Assembly: GCA_028565715.1 (NCBI GenBank)
Contig: JAOXYC010212572.1
Span: 1-11,260 of the forward strand
Direction of reading: 5' to 3'
Length of the DNA: 11,260 nt
From: Phoronis pallida
Taxonomy: Eukaryota; Phoronida; Phoronidae
Shown here piece after piece: positions 7,501 to 11,260 of this stretch. Below the pieces are notes generated by a model. It ran no database searches, was not told the origin of the DNA, and saw only the letters and a program-made list of their open reading frames with translations. The translations under genes were made by a program, and so were the position numbers. Numbering within the stretch: position 1 is the first letter of the stretch; each line of letters begins with the position of its first letter.

Positions 7501-10016
7501 GTGATGTGACAAATAGAGGAAAAGGAGACCTGGGGTGTTCCATTTTTGTTTGTGGTCAAGAATATGAAATGTGGGTGCCGTGTTATTTTAGTGAGAATTT
7601 CAGAGCAACTGACATTGGCAGTAATTGTTCTTTTGCCAGCAGGCATACACTTTCAGGTTGATGGAAATTGAAAAATGACACTCTGGTTCATGATAGATAA
7701 CTTTCCACCTAAATGTGCCTCTTTGGTTGTATTTAACCATCAAACCCTGGTATAAGCCCATGGGCTAGTAGATTGGGAATGCCAAAAATATAGGGTGGGC
7801 ATGTACCCGAGTGTGATTTTACATGCATTTTTGTTCTAGACTAATATATTGAGATTTCATCAAAACATGGGATGGGCTTATACCTGAGGGTGGGCTTATA
7901 CCTGGGTGTGTATGGTAATGTAGAGGCCATGTATTTGGAAGTACCCGCAGCCCAGTGGATAAATAATCAACCTTTCAATGCAAATGTTGGTGGTCAAATC
8001 CCAGATGGTACAGTGAATGTTTAGCATTATTGTCATTATAATTACTATTATTTTCACTATTATTAATATTGTATAAACGCTATCGATGCAACAATCAAGA
8101 AAAAAACCAAACTTACGACATATGATAATCCAGTGCCATATATTCCTCATAATGCCCATCCTGGGCAAACACCTCCTCATATAAATGTGCAAACTCTGGA
8201 TCCGTTGTCCGATGAGGCTCAACTGGAGCCGTAATGGCTTTAACACTTTTACCCACAATGCCAAGTCCTGAGCCAAATCCTTCATGATTTGTATCTTGCT
8301 CAACGTCTATAAGAACACTTCCTGTGGAAGGTCTCGGTGTTTCCTGAGGTATTGCTTCGTAACCCTGGTCCTGTGGCTGCAGTAACTGCTTACCAATCAA
8401 CCTGAGATTCACAAACAATTTTATTATGAGGTATAAAATAAATTAAACATTTTTGTGAGTGGTATTTGTTTAAAAAGAGGAATAATCCCAAATAGCACAC
8501 AAAAAAGTAGGGACTTGACAGCTTAGTTGTAAGAGCATCTGACTGACCATCAGGAGGACCATGAAAGTTTCATTCCCAGTCAAGTTCCTAATTCTCCTGT
8601 AATAAACCCGGCTTTTTTGAAATTGGAACAGCATTTAAAGAAAAACTTCAAATTATTTTCTTAAAAGAATTTTAGTGCTTGAATTAACAAATGGCATTTA
8701 TCATAATCATACACTAGGCCTATGTTATAATCTATACTCTCCTCAAATGAAATAATAAGTATAAAAAAGTTTGAGAATGATGGTTTCTATCAAAGAAACA
8801 TGTTACATTGGAAAACATTTTTTTTAACTTTGTTTTGTAGAATTTTTGGACTCAGATGCAAGGAAGTTATGTTCAACAAAGGTCTTGTACACAAAATTTC
8901 TAGTTGATTTGCATTTTGACGATAGATTTGGACCAACACAGAGACAGTATCTTTAAGAATCAAGCCTGCCAGAGAATCCCTCTCACGAACTTTGAATCCA
9001 TCTCACAAACCACTCATATTTGGTTATTCCCTCTCACAAACCACCAAAGCTCTGTATTGTACTGAAGTCCTTTGTTGTCTCTGGTGGTTCGTGAGGGGGA
9101 ATTTCTTACCGTGAGAGGGAATAATTGTTTGTGGCATGGAATATCGCGTTAGTGGGAGAGCTTTGGTGGTTCGTGAGAGGGAAAAACCAATTATGGGGTG
9201 GTTCGTGAGATGGATTCAAAATTCGTGAGAGGGATTCTCTGGGAGGCTTGAGAATGCCTTGGGCCTTGTAGCCTCACCTGATATGGGGGAACTGTATTGT
9301 CCAATCACTACATTCTTTCTTTATTTGTTGAGTATAGTTACGATGCGGACTACAGCTTCGCTCGTATAACAAACTGTCAATCTCATCAAACAGTCGACGG
9401 ACAGTCTTCGCTGCCTCTTTGTCAAACTCCTAAAAATTAAACGAGATATTGCTTGTAAAACATTGTATCATTAAAACAAAACAGAGAGATCTCCAAGCTA
9501 ATGGTAACAATTAATAATACCTCTCGTCTTCTTAAAGAAAGACAGACTGATAATGACTAATTTTTTTGATTACATTTGACCTTCAAAGAGCACATATTTA
9601 AACTTTTAAAGGACAGTTACTGTAAACAGAACATTACTTGGTACCAATACAAAATAATGCAGTAGAAATCAGTAACTGGTAAAATTACATTTCAAATTTT
9701 TGATAAATATTTTTTTGTGTTAAAAAAAAAATAATTTGAAATTTAATTTTACTGCTAACTGATTTCTACTGTATTATTTCGTTCATATCATCAGTTTGCA
9801 TCTTCAACGGATCCAGTAATAATGGTACTTGAGTTTGGACTGTTTTTTTCGTTTTGTACCACCACCACATTTTTGAAGAATTAAAAGACACTCACATCAT
9901 CATAAGTTACTGTTGATATGATACTACTCCTCTCAGTAGTGTTTCCTGAGTTAAGACCTGCGATCCAGGCATCTGGAGACGACCTACCACTGACCGTCTG
10001 ACTCTCCTGCTCATAA
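1484..10016 (-). CDS. FAM149-family (DUF3719) protein, 11 exons, 5' partial
   Basis: Spliced gene on the minus strand, joining 10016-9896, 9429-9278, 8401-8117, 6376-6094, 5698-5559, 5042-4862, 4437-4270, 4036-3902, 3474-3390, 2618-2508 and 1569-1484. Seen: ten GT-AG introns with compatible phases and one uninterrupted frame of 581 complete residues plus TAA. Residues are numbered from the first full codon in the window. DUF3719 spans about residues 44-100 (TVRRLFDEIDSLLYE, then FPHIRLIG). A second conserved-looking block lies at about 195-240 (HGYPPVTP, VWQDFLEWVKRLL). The C-terminal half is Ser/Pro/Arg-rich and probably disordered. Family knowledge: DUF3719 defines FAM149A/FAM149B; vertebrate FAM149B1 is needed for normal primary cilia. 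Inferred: a ciliary or cytoskeletal role, no enzymatic motif seen. I cannot tell the A from the B paralogue, so no symbol is given. The start codon and N-terminus are missing from the window. Junctions were derived by eye, without transcript data. Confidence 0.85.
1879..1931 (-). other. Candidate alternative last exon encoding six histidines
   Basis: After acceptor TTATTACAG (minus strand, 1932 is its final G) the phase needed by the exon at 2508-2618 gives Asp, then six His (CAC CAC CAC CAT CAT CAC), ELLSKLTIKE and TAA at 1881-1879. It lies within the last intron. It would replace exon k rather than splice to it, since no GT inside restores the frame of exon k. It may be a chance acceptor next to a short (CAC/CAT) repeat. 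Confidence 0.25.
1977..2148 (+). mobile_element. GTATAAGCCC terminal-inverted-repeat element, copy 1
   Basis: Begins TACCGTACACTCCCGGGTAT and ends with the imperfect reverse complement (GGCTTATACCAGGGTGTGTA then CAGTA). Internal GTATAAGCCCA motifs repeat, and GTAAAATCACACTCGG is shared with copy 2. TTAAG flanks both sides (1972-1976 and 2149-2153), a possible 5-bp target duplication. Non-coding MITE-like element. Confidence 0.65.
2437..2500. repeat. 31-bp tandem repeat of GTCACATGAC boxes
   Basis: Two units of 31 bp (2437-2467 and 2468-2498) differ at one base (AAACAAG versus AAATAAG). Each holds GTCACATGAC twice, giving four boxes at 2437, 2457, 2468 and 2488. The core TCACATGA is an M-box/E-box (CANNTG) palindrome of the kind bound by MITF/TFE-type bHLH-zip factors. 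It lies just inside the intron after exon j. Confidence 0.75.
2508..2618 (-). CDS. FAM149-like exon j
   Basis: 111 bp: two bases, 36 codons, one base (residues 517-553 and part of 554). Acceptor CTATTGTCAG|AT, donor CAGCTTG|GTAAGT. In the phase required by the previous exon it encodes SSSFLGITGSSISNPP, an acidic cluster DHDDDED, then VAGYIIQSHQL. A second frame is also open, but it would need a different phase and gives an unlikely hydrophobic Met/Thr-rich peptide. Four GTCACATGAC boxes start eight bases beyond the donor. Confidence 0.7.
2619..3389 (-). other. Intron between exons i and j
   Basis: 771-bp GT-AG intron, AT-rich. Short overlapping frames around 2830-3038 on both strands have no splice-site or composition support. 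No repeat unit recognised. Confidence 0.55.
3390..3474 (-). CDS. FAM149-like exon i
   Basis: 85 bp: 28 codons plus one base (residues 489-516 and part of 517). Acceptor ATTGTTGTAG|TCG, donor GTGCAAA|GTATGC. It encodes SDMVTPFGLGNPRRSSTPLD followed by INGRRGVQ. The joined phrase THTFR-SD...PRRSSTPLDI reads as one conserved block, which supports the junction. Reading through the donor would add SMQT and stop at TGA (3376-3378); splicing to the exon at 2508-2618 keeps the frame open, so I chose that. Confidence 0.72.
3593..3725. repeat. Imperfect foldback centred on ACGCTTAAGCGT
   Basis: AAAAAATTCAAAAAACA at the left pairs with GTTTTTGAATTTTTT at the right, GATTAGAGGGCTTTGT with ACAAAGCTCTCAAATC, and ACAGATAAAA with TTTTATCGCAG. 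The centre is a perfect 12-bp palindrome (3655-3666). Several mismatches and small indels point to an old element. Confidence 0.6.
3717..3833 (+). repeat. Dispersed repeat, copy A
   Basis: Matches 8840-8957 in the same orientation: ACTCAGATGCAA, CAACAAAGG, GTACACAAAATTTCTAGTTG, TTTGCATTTTGAC and ACCAACACAGAGACAGTA are shared. The left edge overlaps the foldback arm at 3593-3725. No reading frame is conserved. Confidence 0.75.
3902..4036 (-). CDS. FAM149-like exon h
   Basis: 135 bp, 45 codons, phase 0 at both ends (residues 444-488). Acceptor ATTATTTTCAG|AAA. The donor AGG|GTTGGT is weaker than the others. It encodes KKAHFSSRASSAVHENK, KEKPHQPFNPDW and NRPSTTHTFR. The R-P-x-T-T-H-T-F-R string resembles a conserved C-terminal motif of FAM149 proteins as I remember them. 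If the intron is retained, translation adds VGLIH and stops. Confidence 0.8.
4270..4437 (-). CDS. FAM149-like exon g
   Basis: 168 bp, 56 codons, phase 0 at both ends (residues 388-443), so it could be skipped without shifting frame. Acceptor TTTTATCACAG|GAG, donor AAACAG|GTGCGT. Product: acidic start EDDRPSGIGELRGVGLHIP, then SYSPQYMF and a proline cluster ALPPIPVGLESSESM. Probably disordered. No domain recognised. Confidence 0.82.
4438..4861 (-). other. Intron between exons f and g
   Basis: 424-bp GT-AG intron. The open frame 4395-4652 on the minus strand is a shadow running through the acceptor in another frame. Nothing else recognised. Confidence 0.6.
4862..5042 (-). CDS. FAM149-like exon f
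   Basis: 181 bp: one base plus 60 codons (residues 327-387). Acceptor TTTTAACAG|C, donor AACTGG|GTAAGT. It encodes EGLESHASMRPDSGILRVYN, then a basic, low-complexity-free segment (ITSATRKTRVKLAPI) and ends SNRVRTPNW. The sequence is strongly charged with scattered aromatics. The ATG codons inside the exon are internal, not starts. I recognise no domain. Confidence 0.82.
5043..5558 (-). other. Intron between exons e and f
   Basis: 516-bp GT-AG intron, AT-rich. Contains the inverted repeat at 5155-5261. Nothing else recognised. Confidence 0.6.
5155..5261. repeat. Inverted repeat with 19-bp arms
   Basis: CAGTTTTCAATTTAAAATG (5155-5173) pairs with CATTGAAAATTGAAAACTG (5243-5261) with two mismatches, around a 69-base centre holding CATATG-type short palindromes. 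Probably a decayed MITE; no target duplication seen. Confidence 0.5.
5559..5698 (-). CDS. FAM149-like exon e
   Basis: 140 bp: 46 codons plus two bases (residues 281-326 and part of 327). Acceptor TATTTTCAG|CAA, donor TTTACA|GTGAGT. It encodes a polar linker (QHTYPQLKTSSGSSFPSVEQ), then a Lys/Glu-rich stretch KKHLEDVLKIESKQLTSR that is likely helical, ending MDKGGL. The split codon CA|C gives His at the next junction. No recognised motif. Confidence 0.8.
5699..6093 (-). other. Intron between exons d and e
   Basis: 395-bp GT-AG intron. A plus-strand open frame (5772-6026) crosses it but has no splice or homology support. No repeats recognised. Confidence 0.6.
6094..6376 (-). CDS. FAM149-like exon d, second conserved block
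   Basis: 283 bp: one base plus 94 codons (residues 186-280). The split codon TC|A gives Ser. Acceptor CTTGTTTCAG, donor GAGAAG|GTAAGT. A basic run (DEDHRTRHKRKHG) leads into GYPPVTPSANIKANMV and then an amphipathic, probably helical segment FDSVWQDFLEWVKRLLSQY. The order basic patch, PP-x-(S/T)-P, then VW-containing helix resembles what I remember of vertebrate FAM149 proteins after DUF3719; an alignment would settle it. The alternative acceptor two bases further in would put a stop in frame, so the boundary at 6376 is well constrained. Confidence 0.85.
6596..6616 (+). repeat. (TAA)7 microsatellite
   Basis: Seven perfect TAA units read directly from the sequence, preceded by AATAG. Confidence 0.9.
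7739..7916 (-). mobile_element. GTATAAGCCC terminal-inverted-repeat element, copy 2
   Basis: Its reverse complement aligns with copy 1 almost end to end: ACCATACACACCCAGGTATA, TGTTTTGAT, GTAAAATCACACTCGGGTA, then CCCATGGGCTTATACCAGGG. Point differences throughout suggest old insertions. The end at 7739-7745 is the more diverged. It lies in the intron between exons c and d. Confidence 0.65.
7941..8011 (+). repeat. tRNA-like SINE head
   Basis: GTACC (7941) can pair with GGTAC (8007-8011) like an acceptor stem. CAGCCCAGTGGATAA resembles a box A and GGTGGTCAAATCCC a box B of RNA polymerase III promoters. It is followed by ATT-rich sequence and TATAAACGCTAT, as in a SINE body or tail. The anticodon region does not fold canonically, so this is not a working tRNA. 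Confidence 0.5.
8117..8401 (-). CDS. FAM149-like exon c, DUF3719 C-terminal part
   Basis: 285 bp: one base, 94 codons, two bases (residues 91-185 and part of 186). The split codon AG|G makes Arg, so the junction reads FPHI-R-LIGKQL, the family's HLRV-type motif. This spliced motif supports the exon pairing. Acceptor GAATCTCAG, donor ATGTC|GTAAGT. Beyond the domain it is Pro/Thr-rich (PQETPRPSTGS), then acidic with aromatics (DPEFAHLYEEVFAQDGHYEE), which could be a short helix for partner binding. The open frame extends past the acceptor upstream to an in-frame ATG at 8418, but the splice phase puts the true boundary at 8401. Confidence 0.9.
8510..8588 (+). repeat. tRNA-like pseudogene or SINE head, GAC anticodon position
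   Basis: GGGACTT pairs with AAGTTCC as a 7-bp acceptor stem with one G-T pair. GCTT...GAGC forms a D-stem around AGTTGTAA. TCTGA/TCAGG closes a 7-base loop CTGACCA with GAC in the anticodon place. The T-arm (GTTTCATTCCC) is box-B-like but does not form a proper 5-bp stem, and no conserved TTC-A loop is present. Decayed tRNA or tRNA-derived SINE. Confidence 0.5.
8840..8957 (+). repeat. Dispersed repeat, copy B
   Basis: Second copy of the 117-bp repeat at 3717-3833, roughly 85-90 percent alike by eye. Its right end (CTTTAAG) abuts the 290-bp foldback at 8961-9250, whose target duplication AGAAT overlaps it. Confidence 0.75.
8961..9250. mobile_element. 290-bp foldback MITE with AGAAT target duplication
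   Basis: The arms 8961-9053 and 9157-9250 are near-perfect reverse complements beginning CAAGCCTSCCAGAGAATCCC. AGAAT occurs immediately outside both ends (8956-8960 and 9251-9255), a 5-bp target duplication. Each arm repeats a CCMTCTCACRAAC-type motif, and the central 100 bases carry further copies (GGTTCGTGAGGGG, CCGTGAGAGGGAATA). No coding capacity. It sits in the intron after the DUF3719 exon. Confidence 0.88.
9278..9429 (-). CDS. FAM149-like exon b, DUF3719 N-terminal part
   Basis: 152 bp: 50 codons plus two bases (residues 41-90 and part of 91). Acceptor TTTTTAG|GAG, donor ATCAG|GTGAGG. It carries the most diagnostic stretch, EFDKEAAKTVRRLFDEIDS followed by LLYERSC, then a Cys/Lys-rich turn and DWTIQFPHI. 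The acidic/aromatic LFDEIDSLLYE segment followed by W..FPH is the hallmark order of the FAM149 DUF3719 domain. A foldback element ends 27 bp downstream of its donor. Confidence 0.9.
9430..9895 (-). other. Intron between exons a and b
   Basis: 466-bp GT-AG intron. Contains the foldback at 9651-9780. The rest is AT-rich with no recognised element. Confidence 0.6.
9651..9780. repeat. AT-rich foldback, about 50-bp arms
   Basis: AAATAATGCAGTAGAAATCA then GTAACTGGTAAAATTACATT on the left pairs with its near reverse complement ending GATTTCTACTGTATTATTT on the right. The centre is T-rich/A-rich (TTTTTTTGTG, then an A run). MITE-like, no clear target duplication. Confidence 0.65.
9896..10016 (-). 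CDS. FAM149-like exon a (first exon visible)
   Basis: 121 bp: one base finishing a split codon plus 40 codons (residues 1-40). Acceptor TTTTCCAG precedes TTATGAGC; donor is GAT|GTGAGT. The product is hydrophilic and Ser/Thr-rich (SGRSSPDAWIAG, TERSSIIST) and ends VTYDD, which runs straight into EFDKEAA of the next exon. The other two frames hit stops or break the phase. It begins in phase 2, so at least one coding exon must lie upstream (to the right); none was convincing before 11260. Confidence 0.8.
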
Positions 10017-11260
10017 CTGGAAAACAAAACCAAAAACAAACTAAATAACCAAAGCAAAATATCTTAACTAAAAATGATTAGATTGCATTCAGTTTCGGCT
10101 CTAAATAGTTAACCATTTGTATTGTGAAACAAATCAGTGGGAAATTTTCTATGTGGCGGAATAACAAATTCATAAACTTTCACATTTTTGTTTTTTTTAA
10201 TGGAACATTACAAAGACCCGAGTACCCATTACCCAATAAAGTCAGGAAAATTATAATTATCAAAATATTTGTAACAAAATTAAATGACTGTATCAATCAC
10301 GACATTTAAATAATCCAATATTATGTAATTGATTCTGACATAACGTTGAAACCTGTTCATTAGTTATATTAGTATGATAGTGTTTACAGGACAAACTAGC
10401 TTAATGAAAGTCAATAGATGAAAACACTTGTCCAACCAATAAACTTTGTAGAGGGAAACGAGCTAATATTGACACTGCAAAACTATGCAATATATGTGGG
10501 CCCAACATTGATTGCATGAAAATCCTTCAGGATAAATTTCTAGTTTGAAGTTGTTAGTAACACCTAAATGTAATTCACGTTTTTCACACGAAGCGGCTGT
10601 ATTATACAAAGTCAGTGACTTTCTCATTGCTTGTTTGATATTATTGATAATACAATTCTGTCATTCATTCCAGATTCTTGCAAAATGGTGCCTACAAAAA
10701 TTGCCAAAGATTGTCTTATGCAATAATGAAAATAACTTCATTACGTATTACAGAAAATATTCAAAGTTTTCAATCAAACAAATTGATTGTACTGGGATTC
10801 AATCGAAAACAAAAATGTTTAGAAGATAATTTCAAGTACTAGTCCATAACATCAGAATTCTAGATGTTCAGTTCTTGGCAATACATTATACTATTTCAAA
10901 CTTGTGAATTTTGGCTAATTGAAACATGCTTGTCTGTTCAACATTTAAATGTACGGTGCCTGGCAATATCAATTGTTTGTAATACAAGTCCTCCTATGCA
11001 TAAGTAATGACAGTTAGTTTTTTATTTTGCAAAAAATAAGACAAAGAACTACATCACTCAGGTAAGTATATTGCTCGACACAAAAAATTGACAACTTTTA
11101 TTTCATTTTTTTTTGGCTTTTCCGCCAACATTTATTTCAAACTAATGTACAATTGAAAAGACAAAAAATACAGAACTCTCGAATGGGAAGAGAGATCTGT
11201 ATTTTTCTGTCTTTTCAAATAATCACTTCGGCCAGCAAAGCAAACATAATTTATATACGA
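10017..11260 (-). other. 5' intron or flank; no exon recognised
   Basis: The exon at 10016 needs an upstream coding exon ending in phase 2. I examined minus-strand candidates ending near 10206 and 10562; both have a donor in the wrong phase. Plus-strand frames at 10124-10309 and 10545-10829 lack support. The region is AT-rich. The only structure found is the hairpin at 11153-11218. Confidence 0.5.
11153..11218. repeat. Near-perfect hairpin, 28-bp stem and 9-base loop
   Basis: TTGAAAAGACAAAAAATACA then GAACTCTC (11153-11180) pairs with GAGAGATCTGTATTTTTCTG then TCTTTTCAA (11190-11218), with one bulge and very few mismatches around the loop GAATGGGAA. It could be a small foldback element or, because of its ~66-nt length, a precursor of a small RNA. 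Confidence 0.6.

Larger units (their letters stand above)
6377..8116 (-). other. Intron between exons c and d
   Basis: 1740-bp intron, the longest in the gene. Holds a (TAA)7 microsatellite (6596-6616), element copy 2 (7739-7916) and a tRNA-like SINE head (7941-8011). From about 6620 to 7738 I see only AT-rich sequence with short unsupported frames. Confidence 0.6.
8402..9277 (-). other. Intron between exons b and c
   Basis: 876-bp GT-AG intron containing the tRNA-like sequence at 8510-8588, dispersed repeat copy B and the 290-bp foldback. The stretch 8590-8835 shows nothing recognisable. Confidence 0.6.

Noticed and set aside
7896-8303. Minus-strand open frame of 135 codons, the longest in the window
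   Set aside because: Shadow frame of exon c running on through the SINE head and element copy 2; its Ile/Cys-rich product has no family resemblance.
8510-8588. Functional tRNA-Val (GAC)
   Set aside because: The T-arm does not form a canonical stem and loop and the length is 79 bases without an intron; more likely a pseudogene or SINE head.
10207-10250. Minus-strand candidate exon before a GTAATG donor
   Set aside because: Wrong phase in the only open frame, and very short.
10562-10650. Minus-strand segment open for about 27 codons before a GTGTT donor, as an upstream exon
   Set aside because: The donor leaves one base over, whereas exon a needs two; the acceptor is also unconvincing.
10124-10829. 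Plus-strand open frames at 10124-10309 and 10545-10829
   Set aside because: No start context, splice sites, domain or repeat-protein resemblance; low-complexity AT-rich translation.
1-11260. Bacterial operon, phage or defence-system content
   Set aside because: No long frames, no ribosome-binding sites, and clear spliceosomal introns throughout.

Overview
The window looks like AT-rich animal nuclear DNA. There are no long open frames, but there is a chain of short exons on the minus strand, bounded by CT...AC on the plus strand (AG...GT in transcript sense), separated by introns full of small foldback elements, tRNA-like SINE remnants and dispersed repeats. The density of short inverted-repeat elements and an 'AAGCGCTATATAA'-like SINE tail at the left edge would fit a marine invertebrate (for example an echinoderm, hemichordate or cephalochordate). 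That placement is inference and I cannot fix the species.

The one gene I can support is a FAM149-family gene (DUF3719 domain), read right to left. I assembled eleven exons (10016 down to 1484) by hand. All ten junctions use GT-AG introns, keep reading phase and give one open frame of 581 residues ending in TAA. The 5' end, including the start codon, is not in the part I can resolve and probably lies beyond 11260. The DUF3719 region is built from two exons: the motif TVRRLFDEIDSLLYE sits in the exon at 9278-9429, and the signature F-P-H-I-R-L (the family HLRV-type motif) is created across the junction with the exon at 8117-8401. Later exons add a conserved-looking GYPPVTP/VWQDFLEWV block and a disordered Ser/Pro-rich tail with RPSTTHTFR and PRRSSTPLDI. 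Vertebrate FAM149B1 is connected with the primary cilium and with a Joubert-type ciliopathy, so a ciliary role is the best guess here.

Region by region: 1-1483 is 3' flank with a SINE-like tail, a 12-bp-TIR element and a large foldback with a perfect TGACGTCA in its loop. 1484-10016 is the gene. 10017-11260 is 5' intron or flank with a near-perfect hairpin at the far right. Notable intron cargo includes a 290-bp foldback with a 5-bp target duplication only 27 bp from the donor of the DUF3719 exon; two copies of one TIR element in opposite orientation that bracket seven exons; two tRNA-like sequences; a 31-bp tandem repeat of GTCACATGAC boxes beside a splice donor; and an alternative in-phase last exon that would encode six histidines in a row.

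I found no bacterial features, CRISPR array, rRNA, intact tRNA or transposase/reverse-transcriptase coding region.
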